Part shown: one piece after another, positions 24,782-34,351 of the stretch | Layout: every line of letters begins with the position of its first letter | Numbering within the stretch: position 1 is the first letter of the stretch | NCBI RefSeq assembly: GCF_001403875.1 | Contig: NZ_LN884299.1 | Coordinates: 868,117 to 932,116, forward strand | Reading direction: 5' to 3' | DNA length: 64,000 nucleotides | Source of the DNA: Paenibacillus ihumii | Lineage (GTDB): Bacteria; Bacillota; Bacilli; Paenibacillales; Paenibacillaceae | Program-made: the position numbers and the translations under genes | Notes under the pieces: generated by a model | Told to the model about the DNA's origin: nothing | Database searches by the model: none | Seen by the model: only the letters and a program-made list of their open reading frames with translations

Positions 24782-25619
24782 TCCGATGGATCCGCTTCAT
24801 GACCGGGCTGAGCCCTGCGGCTTGTTTGCGGAGGAGCAGCTGGCCGATTTCGCAATGGGACGGCTGCCGGACGGAGAGAAGGCCCGGATGGAGGAGCACC
24901 GGCGGCAGTGCCGATCCTGCGATGCGATGATTCATGAATGGACGGAGCTGCTGGGCCAGGCCGCCATCGGCATCGGACCGCTCTTTAACGGCTCGGAGGA
25001 CAGCGGGGAGCCTTCTGCGAATCGGCAGGCGCATTTGCGCCCGTATGCACCGGTGCACTCATGGCCGCATCCGCCGCGAAGGCTGCGCCGCAGGCTGATC
25101 CTCTCATTTCGGCTGCGTTCATTTCGCCGCAAATGGGCAGCGGATCGAAGCCGATATACCTTCGGCGCCATAGGCGGGCTGGCGATAATCCTCCTGCTCG
25201 GCGGATTGTTTGCCCTTCGTCCGCAGAACTGGCCCGGCGAGCAGCAAAGCCGGATTGAACGGGATATTTCGCATCAAATCCATCTGATTCAGAGCGCTGA
25301 TACCGAGCAGTATGCGATTGAGCCTCATCCCCCTTATTACGGGGAAGGCATGGTCTGGCTGAAGCGGGAGTCCGGCGAAATGCTGATCGTTGTGGACGGG
25401 CTCCACTCGGTGGTGGAGAAGGATTATCAGATTTGGCTGCAGATGGAGGATGAGGCGAGCAGCCCCGGAATTCTTCCGGTGCAGCATCCCCAGGGGAAAA
25501 CCTATTACCACGGATACGGCGCGGAGGAAGCCGAGCGGCTGATCATTAGCCTGGAGCCGAAGGGCGGCAGCAGGGTGCAGACCGGTCCCGAGGCGGTATG
25601 GGTAGAAATGAAACGGTGA
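24756..25619 (+). CDS. Membrane anti-sigma factor (RskA-like)
   Basis: A 287-residue protein. The N-terminal cytoplasmic domain has the zinc anti-sigma motif HRRQCRSC (His-x3-Cys-x2-Cys, about residues 48-55). A basic linker leads to one membrane helix (about 136-155, FGAIGGLAIILLLGGLFAL), and the outer C-terminal domain resembles anti-sigma-K (RskA): GMVWLKRESGEMLIVVDGLH, YQIWLQ and SLEPKGGS. The start overlaps the sigma gene by 26 bases and has GGAGGGGGAG upstream. It should sequester the ECF factor until an envelope signal releases it. Confidence 0.92.
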   Translation: MRRINCTNNPMDPLHDRAEPCGLFAEEQLADFAMGRLPDGEKARMEEHRRQCRSCDAMIHEWTELLGQAAIGIGPLFNGSEDSGEPSANRQAHLRPYAPVHSWPHPPRRLRRRLILSFRLRSFRRKWAADRSRYTFGAIGGLAIILLLGGLFALRPQNWPGEQQSRIERDISHQIHLIQSADTEQYAIEPHPPYYGEGMVWLKRESGEMLIVVDGLHSVVEKDYQIWLQMEDEASSPGILPVQHPQGKTYYHGYGAEEAERLIISLEPKGGSRVQTGPEAVWVEMKR

Positions 25620-25829
25620 TAGAGCAGAAAAAAGCCTTTTTAGAGTGCATACAAAAGATTTGAGAAATATCGCATCAAAAGATAAGGATAGGGCCTGCAT
25701 TTTCCGGTTAAATCGGCCAGCAGGGGAATTTTTGCCCAAATTCGCCGGTTGAAATCGAAGCGGGTCTTCTTTTTATAATAATATTAGCAGCCGACTTCAT
25801 TGAGTGCTAATATCGAAAGGAGGATACGT

Positions 25830-26060
25830 ATGTGGCTGACAAATGGGGCAAGCCCGCAAAGCAGCCTGCAGCTGCCGGAGGGCTATGCGGCAGGCGGAGC
25901 CATCGCTATATTGCAGGCGGAACATACGATGCTGTCCTGGAATATGGGATTCAAGCAGATGGCTATTCGAACGGGAAATCAGGCCAAGCGCCTGAGAAGA
26001 AGCATAAAGCGGATGCTGCGGCTTGAGGACAAGCCGGAGATAACAAAGCAAGGAAGCTGA
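25830..26060 (+). CDS. Small hypothetical protein, 76 residues
   Basis: ATG 25830 lies six bases after AAAGGAGGA and opens a 76-codon frame (MWLTNGASPQSSLQLPEGYA at the start) with GC-rich third positions like its neighbours. The C-terminal half is strongly basic (QAKRLRRSIKRMLRLEDK). A second frame from GTG 25832 is open for 64 codons at the same ribosome site and is an alternative. No family recognised. Confidence 0.5.
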   Translation: MWLTNGASPQSSLQLPEGYAAGGAIAILQAEHTMLSWNMGFKQMAIRTGNQAKRLRRSIKRMLRLEDKPEITKQGS

Positions 26061-26161
26061 AGATGAGGTTATTTTCACTATTATGGCAACATGATCGTTG
26101 AAAAATCGACCGCCATGATTCAGCTTTTTTTAATATCGATCAAGGAAGGGTGATGTTTGTA

Positions 26162-27205
26162 ATGAAGGCATTGCTGTTAGCGGGAGGAATGGGCAGCCGT
26201 CTGCTGCCATTAACGGGCCAATACCCGAAACCCATGGCTCCGGTTGGGAACCGGCCTTGGCTGGAGCACTTGATTACTCAGCTCCGGGACCAAGGTTTCC
26301 GTGAAATCCTCATTGCCCTCAAGCATTATCCCGAGCTGGTTCACGGATATTTCGGCAGCGGGAGGAAGTGGGGAGTGAGCATCGACTACACGCTGGAGAA
26401 GGAGGCGCTGGGCACGGCCGGAGCGATCAAGCACGCTGAATCGAAGCTCGGCAATTCATTTATCGTTCTTAATGCCGATGTGGTGCAGGAGCTCGACCTG
26501 AAGCCGCTCGTCGATTTTCATGCCGGGCACGGGCAGGCGGTGACCATCGGGCTGACAGAGGTAGAGGATCCTTCGCAATTCGGTGTCGTTGAGCTGGCTG
26601 AAGGACAGCGCATCGTCCGGTTCGTGGAGAAGCCGCGGAAGGAGGAGGCGCCGTCCCGGCTCATCAATGCGGGAATCTATGTCATGAACAAGGAGGCGCT
26701 GCAGCTTATTCCCGCCGGAAGGGAGGTTTCCATCGAGCGGGAGGTTTTTCCGAAGCTGATTCGTACGGGAATGGGCGTCTATGGTTATCAGCTCAAAGGC
26801 TATTGGCTTGATATGGGCACAAGGGCGAGATACCGCCAGGTGCATTGGGATGTGCTCGATCGAAAGCTGCCGATTCCGATTTATGGCGAGGAGATTCGCC
26901 CAGGGGTCTGGGTTGGGCGGCAGTGCAGAATTTCGCCCCGGGCCACGATCGTTCCTCCGGTGCTCATCGGGGACAAAGTGCGGATTGAGGAAGGCGTGAC
27001 CATTGGGCCGTATTCCGTAATCGGGAACGGCTGCATTATTAAAGAGCAGGCGGAGCTGTCCGAAACGATTCTATGGGAAGGCTGCCGCGTCGAGTCCGGA
27101 GCTCAGCTTCATCAATGCGTCTTCGGCACGGGCGCGGAGGCTGGCCCAAATTATGCGCTTTATGAAGCCGTCGTTAATCGGATGAAGGAGGCGGTGTCGT
27201 TATGA
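26162..27205 (+). CDS. Sugar-1-phosphate nucleotidyltransferase (GMP/GDP-mannose type)
   Basis: A 347-residue NDP-sugar pyrophosphorylase. The nucleotide-binding motif LLLAGGMGSRLLPLTGQYPK and the KP-M substrate loop are N-terminal, the metal site is in FIVLNADVV, and the end is a left-handed beta-helix with hexapeptide repeats (ATIVPPVLIGDKVRIEEGVT). The arrangement matches mannose-1-phosphate guanylyltransferase and glucose-1-phosphate uridylyl/thymidylyltransferase relatives. Start 26162 gives the canonical MKALLLAGG; ATG 26153 is closer to AAGGAAGGG and possible. The stop overlaps the next start by four bases (ATGA), so it supplies an activated sugar to the glycosyltransferase. Confidence 0.88.
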   Translation: MKALLLAGGMGSRLLPLTGQYPKPMAPVGNRPWLEHLITQLRDQGFREILIALKHYPELVHGYFGSGRKWGVSIDYTLEKEALGTAGAIKHAESKLGNSFIVLNADVVQELDLKPLVDFHAGHGQAVTIGLTEVEDPSQFGVVELAEGQRIVRFVEKPRKEEAPSRLINAGIYVMNKEALQLIPAGREVSIEREVFPKLIRTGMGVYGYQLKGYWLDMGTRARYRQVHWDVLDRKLPIPIYGEEIRPGVWVGRQCRISPRATIVPPVLIGDKVRIEEGVTIGPYSVIGNGCIIKEQAELSETILWEGCRVESGAQLHQCVFGTGAEAGPNYALYEAVVNRMKEAVSL

Positions 27206-28416
27206 CGAAAATCGCTTTTATCGGTACTTATATTCCCCAACGCTGCGGCATTGCCACATATACGCATCATTTGCGCCAGAGCATCCGGGGGGCGAGAGGA
27301 TGGCGGGGCATCGATCCGGTCATTGCTCTGCGGACGAGCGAGGCTTCGGGACTGGAGACGGCTCCGGGCATTTGGGAGCTCGACAAGCATGACCGGACCG
27401 CTTATATCCGGGCGGCCGACCGGCTGAACCGCAGCGAGGTGGCTGTAGTATCGCTCCAGCATGAGTTCGGGATATTTGGCGGAGAGGCCGGAGAATATGT
27501 GCTCGATCTAGCCGAACGCTTGGAGAAGCCTCTGGCCGTGACTTTCCACACGGTCTTCGAGAAGCCGGAGGAGCCTTACCGCAGCGTACAGGAGCGTCTG
27601 GCGAAGCGAGCCGATATGATCTTGGTCATGAACCGCAGAGCGGTCGATTTCCTGCACGGCGCCTTCCGGATTCCTCGGGAGAGAATCCAGGTCGTGCCCC
27701 ATGGCACGCCGGAGCCGGCCCCCGGCAAGCGGATCTCGTACCGCCGCAAAATGGGGTGGGACGGGCGGAAGGTCGTGATGACCTTCGGGCTGCTCGGCCG
27801 GGGTAAGGGATTGGAGACGGTCATACATGCGCTGGACAAAGTAGCCCGCGAGGTGCCGGATGTCCTGTATGCGATCGTCGGACAGACGCATCCCGAGGTG
27901 AAGAAGCAGGAAGGAGAGGCCTATCGCGAGGAGCTGCAAGCGATGATTCAGCAGCGCGGGCTGGAACGCCATGTAACGATGATCGACCGCTATGTGGAGG
28001 AGGATGAGCTGGTCGGCCTGCTGTCGGCCTGCGATCTCTACGTAACCCCTTATCCCGGGCTGCAGCAAATCACGAGCGGCACGCTGGCCTATGCCGTAGG
28101 GTTGGGCCGGCCGGTGCTGAGCACGCCTTACGTATATGCAGAGGAGCTCCTGGGAAGCTATCCGGAGCTGCTGCTTGCGCCCGGGGATGCCGAGCTGTGG
28201 GCCGAGCGGATGTGCAAGCTTCTCGGAAGCGAGGAGGAACGGCTGGAGATGGAACGCGGCATGATGGATATCGGCCGCGCCATGCACTGGCCAAAGGTTG
28301 GCAAGCTGCATTTGAGCCTGTTCGGCCAGCTCTCCGCCAAGGCAAAGGCTGGCGCAGCCGCCTCCAGCCTTAAGCAGGATCGCCCGGAGTTGGCACCGAA
28401 GGTTGTGGAAGCGTAA
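27202..28416 (+). CDS. GT4-family glycosyltransferase
   Basis: A 404-residue retaining GT-B enzyme. The N-terminal domain opens with IAFIGTYIPQRCGIATYTHH; the C-terminal domain has VVMTFGLLGRGKGLETVIHA and the donor-site region SACDLYVTPYPGLQQITSGT ending in the EAxxxG-like GTLAYAVGLGRPVLSTPY, which lacks the usual first Glu of the GT4 E-x7-E motif. Start and stop overlap both neighbours, so the three genes form one coupled operon. Acceptor and donor are unknown; GDP-mannose is plausible given the upstream gene. Confidence 0.85.
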   Translation: MTKIAFIGTYIPQRCGIATYTHHLRQSIRGARGWRGIDPVIALRTSEASGLETAPGIWELDKHDRTAYIRAADRLNRSEVAVVSLQHEFGIFGGEAGEYVLDLAERLEKPLAVTFHTVFEKPEEPYRSVQERLAKRADMILVMNRRAVDFLHGAFRIPRERIQVVPHGTPEPAPGKRISYRRKMGWDGRKVVMTFGLLGRGKGLETVIHALDKVAREVPDVLYAIVGQTHPEVKKQEGEAYREELQAMIQQRGLERHVTMIDRYVEEDELVGLLSACDLYVTPYPGLQQITSGTLAYAVGLGRPVLSTPYVYAEELLGSYPELLLAPGDAELWAERMCKLLGSEEERLEMERGMMDIGRAMHWPKVGKLHLSLFGQLSAKAKAGAAASSLKQDRPELAPKVVEA

Positions 28417-29525
28417 TGACTGCCACGATAAGCAAAAGGCTTCCCGGGCTGACCCATCTTCGGCGACTGACCGACGATACGGGGATTACAGAGCACGCGC
28501 TCGGGAAAATTCCCCGGCGGAAAGAGGGCTACAGCACGGATGACCAGGCCCGCGCGCTCTGGGCCAGCCTGGAGCTTCTGGAATTGTCCGGCGAGCAGGA
28601 TCGCCCGCTGCTCTTGACGCTAATCGATACTTATTTGGCGTTCATGTTGTGGGTGCAGAAGGAGGACGGCCATTATCATAACAATATTGCTTATGATCGC
28701 TCGGCGGAGCCGGAAGTCCCTTCGGAGGACTGCCTGGGCCGGTGCCTGTGGGCATCCGCTCTGGCTTACTGCCGCCTGAAGGATCCCGGCAGGCGGCTGG
28801 CGGCGGAAACATTGCTCGCCCATTCGCTCCCGCTGGTCTCCACGCTGCGGACGCCCCGGGGATGGGCACATGCATTGGCAGCGCTGGGCCTGCTCAAAAG
28901 ACATGGTTATCACGAGGGTCGAATCCATGGCGCCGCAGCAGCTTCTGCATTCTCCGCAGACCTGGCGGACTCCGCGATCCAGGAGCTGGCGCGTTACCTT
29001 AAGCTGAGTTACCGCAGCCACGCGGCGGAGGATTGGCAGTGGTATGAGGCCGAGATGACTTATAGCAACGGGCTTCTGCCTTGGGGAATGCTGTGGGCCT
29101 ACGAATCGACTGGGGACAGGGAGGCTCTCGACATCGCCTTGCGCAGCCTCGACTTCCTGATCCTGCGCAGCCGCAGTCCCGAGGGACATATTCGTCCGAT
29201 CGGCAACAGGGGCTGGTGCTCGCGGGACTCCCGGGCCTTATGGGATCAGCAGCCGATCGATGTCATGAAGCTGATGCTGGCCTGCATCAAGGCGGATGAA
29301 CTGACGGGCGGAATGCGTTACCGTGAGACGGCACGGGCTTGCCGTGACTGGTTCTACGGCGACAACGACACCGGGGTGCCTCTTGCTGATCACGAAGAGG
29401 GCAGCTGCTGCGACGGTCTGCAGGAGTGCGGGGTGAATTTGAACCGGGGTGCAGAATCGACCATCTCCTATTTGCTGGCTGAGGTTATGTATGAGGGGCA
29501 TTTGGCAAACGAGAAACAGCCATAG
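28416..29525 (+). CDS. Six-hairpin (alpha/alpha-6) glycosidase-like protein
   Basis: A 369-residue soluble protein rich in aromatic helix pairs (YSTDDQARALWASLELLEL, EDWQWYEAEMTYSNGLLPWG, ESTISYLLAEVMYEG), a pattern seen in six-hairpin glycosidases, mannosidases and phosphorylases. The Trp-Tyr-Glu-Ala-Glu segment near residues 209-214 and ECGVNLNRGAEST near the end are candidate active-site regions. The ATG overlaps the glycosyltransferase stop by one base. The GT-plus-six-hairpin pairing suggests processing or recycling of the same glycan. I cannot name the reaction. Confidence 0.65.
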   Translation: MTATISKRLPGLTHLRRLTDDTGITEHALGKIPRRKEGYSTDDQARALWASLELLELSGEQDRPLLLTLIDTYLAFMLWVQKEDGHYHNNIAYDRSAEPEVPSEDCLGRCLWASALAYCRLKDPGRRLAAETLLAHSLPLVSTLRTPRGWAHALAALGLLKRHGYHEGRIHGAAAASAFSADLADSAIQELARYLKLSYRSHAAEDWQWYEAEMTYSNGLLPWGMLWAYESTGDREALDIALRSLDFLILRSRSPEGHIRPIGNRGWCSRDSRALWDQQPIDVMKLMLACIKADELTGGMRYRETARACRDWFYGDNDTGVPLADHEEGSCCDGLQECGVNLNRGAESTISYLLAEVMYEGHLANEKQP

Positions 29526-29632
29526 GAAAATAAGTTAAAGAGAACAATGAACATAGAAGCAGTGGAAGAGGGTAAGAGAAAAGTAGATAGTCATAGAGAA
29601 ATAACATCGTAGCTGATGAAGATATTAGTCGG

Positions 29633-29682
29633 AGCAGCATGGACAGCAAGGCAGCGGCCAAGCCTGTCCATGCTGCTTTTTT
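29633..29682 (+). terminator. Terminator of the nucleotidyltransferase operon
   Basis: AGCAGCATGGACA (29633-29645) pairs perfectly with TGTCCATGCTGCT (29665-29677), followed by six T. The remainder of 29526-29827 shows no gene. Confidence 0.93.
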
Positions 29683-29827
29683 ATTGATAGTTTGGCTGGC
29701 GTACAATTAATAACAGGAAAAATCCTGGCCTATCCAGTAAATATACAAAGATTGATATACATATCTGGGCGATCTGTTACGATAAGATAAATATCCAACA
29801 TCATCGTTTAAAAGGGGAGTCATAGCG

Positions 29828-31600
29828 ATGCCTGACTTGAAAAAGCGTTACGTGCCTTTTACATATAAAATGATGATCCCTTACTTGCTCCTAGTGCTGC
29901 TGACGGATGTGCTCATTGGATATATCTCTTATACGATGCTGACGCAGTCGCGGACAGAGATGGCGGAGACGAATATCCGTACCGGGATGGAGCAGGCCAG
30001 ATACAATATTCAGTACCAAATGGATGAAATCCAGCGCATGTCGGATACACTGTTCGGCAGCGTGGCTTTTCAAAGAGCGCTGCAGAAAAAGGGAGAGCCG
30101 CTGGACATTTATTTGACGATGAAGGATGAGATCATCCCGCAAATCGTGTCGCCGCTGCAGCTGTTCGGCAACAACATCCGCTTCATGCTCTACACGCCCA
30201 ATAGCGACATGATCATAATCAATGGCGATAATTTGGAAGAACCGATCAAGCAAAGTGATTATTATATCCTGCCTTTGCGGGACATCGAGGCAACCGACTG
30301 GTATCAGCTGTACAAAAATTCGGAGCGCAACAATCTTTGGGTCCAAATCGATACGGATAAAAAACTGGACCATATTTCCCACATCCGCAAGCTCGTATCA
30401 TACAGCGACTACGGGGCAATCATCGGCTATGTGCGGATTACTGTGCCTCTCGACGCTTTGTTCGGCAATTTAGCTACTTTTCCGGTAGAAGAAGGGATCA
30501 CAGTCCGGTTAATCCATCAGCTGACAGGAGAGCGGGTGTACCAGCGCGGCCCTGCGGAATTAGCCGAACAAGCTGAACTGGGGGAACAGACAGGAGGCAG
30601 CGATGCCTATCTTCGTCTTCATGAGCCTATCTCAGGGACTGATTTTGCTATCGAAACGCTTGTTCCGAAGGCATATTTGACGAAAGATGCTGGAAAGCTG
30701 CAGCGGGTGATTCTTGGGGTGTGCGCAATCAGCTTTATCGGGATGACCTTAATTGGATTCATGGTAGCCAGGCTTAACGGACGAAAAATGACCCGGATCG
30801 TCATGCTTGTCCGTTCTTTTCAGGAAGGAAATTTTCAGAAGCGCATCCGCTTTTCGGGAAATGACGAGTTCGTGCAGATTGCCGAAGCTTTCAACATGAT
30901 GGCGATGAATATCCAGGAGCTGATCGATAGCGTGTATTTGCAAGGGATTCAGAAGAAGCAGGCCGAACTGGAAGCGCTGCAGGCACAGATCAATCCCCAT
31001 TTTCTCTATAACACATTGTCAACGATCAATAGTTTGGCGAACCTGGGGGAGATCGGCAAGGTCACGGAGATGGTCCAGGGTCTCTCCCGCTTTTACCGGT
31101 TAACACTGAATCAAGGAAATGTACATATTCATTTGGGAAAAGAGTTGGAGCAGGTCGAGACGTACCTGGAAATTCAGCGCGTCAAGTACGCCGACGCATT
31201 TACTGTGCAGGTCGATGTCGAATCTGAGATACTGGACTATCAGGTCATCAAGCTGATTTTGCAGCCCTTCGTCGAGAACGTATTCAAGCATGCCTGGTTC
31301 GGAGAAACGATCGCGATTCGGATTACGGGCCGTCGCATAAACAATGACGTCGAACTGAAGATCATCGACAACGGGGTAGGTATGCGTTCCGAGCAGGTCA
31401 GGCTGCTTATGACGGGGCCCAGCCAAACCGGAGGCTATGGGGTAAGAAATGTGGATGAACGAATCAAGCTCAGGTACGGCGAAGCCTACGGTGTTCAAAT
31501 CGCTAGTATTTACGGCGGGGGGACGACGGTGCGGCTTCTCCTGCCGGCCGGTCACGGTGATGCTGCCGATACGCCCGAATTGCCAAATATGCCGTATTAA
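29828..31600 (+). CDS. YesM-type sensor histidine kinase
   Basis: A 590-residue membrane kinase. Segment 1 (about 16-36) and segment 2 (about 299-318) enclose a ~260-residue extracellular sensor, followed by a HAMP domain, the His_kinase motif AQINPHFLYNTLSTI with the phospho-acceptor H391, and an ATPase domain (DNGVGMR, GGYGVRNV). This family senses extracellular oligosaccharides or cell-wall stress and pairs with AraC-type response regulators. The partner follows 32 bases downstream, and an importer of the Lpl type follows that, so it probably controls the transporter. Confidence 0.95.
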   Translation: MPDLKKRYVPFTYKMMIPYLLLVLLTDVLIGYISYTMLTQSRTEMAETNIRTGMEQARYNIQYQMDEIQRMSDTLFGSVAFQRALQKKGEPLDIYLTMKDEIIPQIVSPLQLFGNNIRFMLYTPNSDMIIINGDNLEEPIKQSDYYILPLRDIEATDWYQLYKNSERNNLWVQIDTDKKLDHISHIRKLVSYSDYGAIIGYVRITVPLDALFGNLATFPVEEGITVRLIHQLTGERVYQRGPAELAEQAELGEQTGGSDAYLRLHEPISGTDFAIETLVPKAYLTKDAGKLQRVILGVCAISFIGMTLIGFMVARLNGRKMTRIVMLVRSFQEGNFQKRIRFSGNDEFVQIAEAFNMMAMNIQELIDSVYLQGIQKKQAELEALQAQINPHFLYNTLSTINSLANLGEIGKVTEMVQGLSRFYRLTLNQGNVHIHLGKELEQVETYLEIQRVKYADAFTVQVDVESEILDYQVIKLILQPFVENVFKHAWFGETIAIRITGRRINNDVELKIIDNGVGMRSEQVRLLMTGPSQTGGYGVRNVDERIKLRYGEAYGVQIASIYGGGTTVRLLLPAGHGDAADTPELPNMPY

Positions 31601-31632
31601 CGATAATACTTCTTAGAGAGGAGTCGCAAAAG

Positions 31633-33207
31633 ATGAGCGTAAATGTATTGCTGGTAGACGATGAGGCCGTCGATTTGGAGTGGCTGCGCCGCAGAGTCCT
31701 GGCAAGCGGACTGGACATCCATGTCGCCGGAACGGCCAACAGCGGTTTTCTGGCTTTGAAAGTGATGGAGGAGCAGCGCATCGACCTGATCCTGTCGGAT
31801 ATCCGGATGCCGATCATGTCGGGAACAGAGTTTGCACGTAAAGCCAAAGTGATTAACCCCGAGGTTAAGGTCGTGTTCATTAGCGGCCACGAGGATTTCA
31901 ATTATGCCCGGGAAGCAATAGAAATCAACGCGTGTGATTATTTGTTGAAGCCGGTAGAAGACAAGGAGCTGTATGATCTGCTTAGCAAGCTTTGCGCAGA
32001 GGTGGAGGAAGAGAAGGAACAGGCGCGTTCTTACTCCGAGACGTTATCGCTGGTTAGCGAGGAGCTGCTGCTGAGGTGGCTGGAACACGACGATCCCGGT
32101 TTTCCCGAGCCGCATCTGCAGAGCATTCTCCACCCGCTACTGTCATCTGGCTGCGCCGCCGCGTTCATCGAAATCGATGACTTGGAGTGGAAGCTGCGGG
32201 ATTTATCCGAGGATGTTCGCCGGGTGGAGACGCGCACCATTATTCAGCGGATTAAATCGCTGGCGATGGGTACGGAGCTTGGCGCCCTAACAATAGCTAG
32301 ACAGACTAGGCTGATTGTTTTGTCGGCATTACCCGAGGACCTGTTCGTAAAGCGGCTCAATGAGCTTATTCAAGAAGTCGCACAGACTACTTCTTATACA
32401 GTTACTGTAGGCGTAGGGAAATATACAAATGACGCCCAAGGCCTGCATGAATCCTTTCAGCAGGCCCAAGCCTCGCTAAGCGCGAAATGGCTGCTCGGCA
32501 AGAACCGTCTCCTGCGCGATCCGATGGAGCCGGCGAGGCAGGGAGCTCCCGGCACGCCGATTGACGGCACCATTTCCGCCATGCTGAATGCCATTATGGA
32601 CTATGATCTGGTCGTCATCGATGACTGTTTGCTTGATCTGCTGCTCTACAAGGACATGCCGCTGGCCAGCAAGAAGGAGGTGTACGAGCTCATTATTCGC
32701 ATCACATCAAGCCTGCATGCCGAATTGCTGCAGCGCAGCGAGAATTTGTACGAGCTCTTGGAGTGGGAATCACATCAGCCCGATGTGCTGTTTCAGTTCG
32801 AGACGGTGCATGACGTTGTATCCTGGCTGAGACGGAGGTTCTTCGAGCTGTCGGAGAAGCTGTACGTGAAGCGGCAGCGGCAGAAGCGCAAGCTGATCGA
32901 CGAAATCATGGGCTATGTCGAGGAACATTTGGAGAAGAAGATCACTTTGAAGGAAGTGGCGGCGCATTTTGATTTCACGCCGAACTACCTGGGTCATCTG
33001 TTTAAGGAAGAGACAGGCATGCTGTTTAGCGAATATTTGAACGAATGCAAGATGAACCGGGTTTGCCAGCTTCTGCGCGATCCGACCCTTAAGGTGTATG
33101 AGGTGGCCGAATTGATGGGCTACAAAAACATTATTTATTTCAACCGGCAATTTAAAGCGAGCATGGGAATGACGCCCGGGGAGTATAGAAAAAAGAACAA
33201 GATCTAG
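31633..33207 (+). CDS. YesN-type response regulator, receiver plus AraC domain
   Basis: A 524-residue regulator. The receiver domain (NVLLVDDEAVDLEWL, phospho-acceptor Asp in DLILSDIRMP, Lys in DYLLKPVE) is followed by a long helical linker (about residues 125-415) and a C-terminal double helix-turn-helix (ITLKEVAAHFDFTPNYLGHLF; VYEVAELMGYKNIIYFNRQF). GAGAGGAG precedes ATG 31633. It should activate the importer genes at 33418-36954. Confidence 0.95.
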   Translation: MSVNVLLVDDEAVDLEWLRRRVLASGLDIHVAGTANSGFLALKVMEEQRIDLILSDIRMPIMSGTEFARKAKVINPEVKVVFISGHEDFNYAREAIEINACDYLLKPVEDKELYDLLSKLCAEVEEEKEQARSYSETLSLVSEELLLRWLEHDDPGFPEPHLQSILHPLLSSGCAAAFIEIDDLEWKLRDLSEDVRRVETRTIIQRIKSLAMGTELGALTIARQTRLIVLSALPEDLFVKRLNELIQEVAQTTSYTVTVGVGKYTNDAQGLHESFQQAQASLSAKWLLGKNRLLRDPMEPARQGAPGTPIDGTISAMLNAIMDYDLVVIDDCLLDLLLYKDMPLASKKEVYELIIRITSSLHAELLQRSENLYELLEWESHQPDVLFQFETVHDVVSWLRRRFFELSEKLYVKRQRQKRKLIDEIMGYVEEHLEKKITLKEVAAHFDFTPNYLGHLFKEETGMLFSEYLNECKMNRVCQLLRDPTLKVYEVAELMGYKNIIYFNRQFKASMGMTPGEYRKKNKI

Positions 33208-33241
33208 CTTTGGAAAGAAAGCGAATAGTTGAATGCAAGCT

Positions 33242-33269
33242 GCCCTCGGCAATTGGCCGGGGGCTTTTT
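33242..33269 (+). terminator. Terminator between regulator and importer genes
   Basis: GCCCTCGGC (33242-33250) pairs with GCCGGGGGC (33256-33264) with one G-T pair, then CTTTTT. Confidence 0.85.
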
Positions 33270-33360
33270 AAGATGACAGAATTTTTGTATTTTCGGTGAA
33301 TCGGTGAATTAGTATTAGTTTTTGTTGTTTGCCTGAATCCTCACGCGGGAACCGCCTCCT

Positions 33361-33366
33361 TATAAT
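33361..33366 (+). promoter_or_regulatory. Candidate -10 box of the first importer operon
   Basis: A consensus TATAAT lies 52 bases before the permease ATG. No good -35 is visible at 17 bases, which fits an activator-dependent promoter under the adjacent AraC-type response regulator. Confidence 0.45.
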
Positions 33367-33417
33367 GAAAAGTAAGGACATTAGAGAGAATACTGAGATT
33401 TCGAGAGGGGAGTAGAC

Positions 33418-34338
33418 ATGAAAAATCAGGGCTTTTTCAGCGATCTAAAGAAATACAGAGCATTGCTGCTGATGCTCACCCCCGCTGTATTGTTTTTCCT
33501 GCTGTTTGCCTATGTACCTATGGCCGGCATCGTTCTTGCCTTTAAGCAGTTCAACTATCAAGGGGGCATATTCGGAAGCCCATGGAACGGATTGGAGAAC
33601 TTTCGATTTTTCATGGAATCGGGCGACGCTTGGCGTGTAACCCGCAATACGGCACTATATAATATTGCGTTCATCATCGTCAATAATCTACTGCAAATAG
33701 TTACGGCAATCCTGCTGTTTGAGGTAGCCGGTAAATGGTTCCGTAAGGTAACCCAGACGGTGCTGTTCCTGCCGTACTTCATTTCCTGGGTCGTGGTTGG
33801 GGCTATCGCTTACAACTTGTTTAACTACGACGTCGGTACACTGAACGTAATGCTAAGATCAATTGGTCTCGGGCCTATCGACATTTATAACACAGCTGCT
33901 TATTGGCCGCTGATTCTTATCGTAGTGTCAGCATGGAAGGCACTGGGCTACGGCTCCATTATGTATCTGGCGGCGATTACGAGCATCGATACGGAAATGT
34001 ACGAGGCGGCGGAAATTGACGGGGCGAATATTTTTCAGCGAATTTTGAAAATAACCGTACCGAATCTCATGCCTACCGTCATTATCTTGTTCCTGCTGGC
34101 CATCGGCAATATTTTCCGCGGAGACTTCGGCATGTTCTACAATATGGTCGGCAATAACGGACTGCTCTTCTCGTCCACGGACGTCATCGACACCTATGTG
34201 TTCCGTTCGTTAACGACATCCAATGAAATCGGCATGTCTGCGGCGGCAGGGTTCTACCAATCCATCCTGGGATTCGCGACGATTCTGCTGGCCAACTATG
34301 CGGTGCGCAAATACGACAAGGATCGCGCCTTGTTCTAA
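33418..34338 (+). CDS. Sugar ABC transporter permease (LplB-like)
   Basis: A 306-residue integral membrane protein with six predicted helices. The cytoplasmic EAA loop reads YEAAEIDGANIFQRILKITV, which docks the ATPase. The N-terminus (KKYRALLLMLTPAVLFFLL) and AGIVLAFKQFNYQGGIFGSPW are typical of the LplB/YtcP importer group, which carries oligosaccharides. AGAGGGGAG precedes the ATG. No ATPase is encoded in the operon, so a shared MsmX-type ATPase elsewhere is expected. Confidence 0.94.
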   Translation: MKNQGFFSDLKKYRALLLMLTPAVLFFLLFAYVPMAGIVLAFKQFNYQGGIFGSPWNGLENFRFFMESGDAWRVTRNTALYNIAFIIVNNLLQIVTAILLFEVAGKWFRKVTQTVLFLPYFISWVVVGAIAYNLFNYDVGTLNVMLRSIGLGPIDIYNTAAYWPLILIVVSAWKALGYGSIMYLAAITSIDTEMYEAAEIDGANIFQRILKITVPNLMPTVIILFLLAIGNIFRGDFGMFYNMVGNNGLLFSSTDVIDTYVFRSLTTSNEIGMSAAAGFYQSILGFATILLANYAVRKYDKDRALF

Positions 34339-34351
34339 AAAGGGAGGCTTG

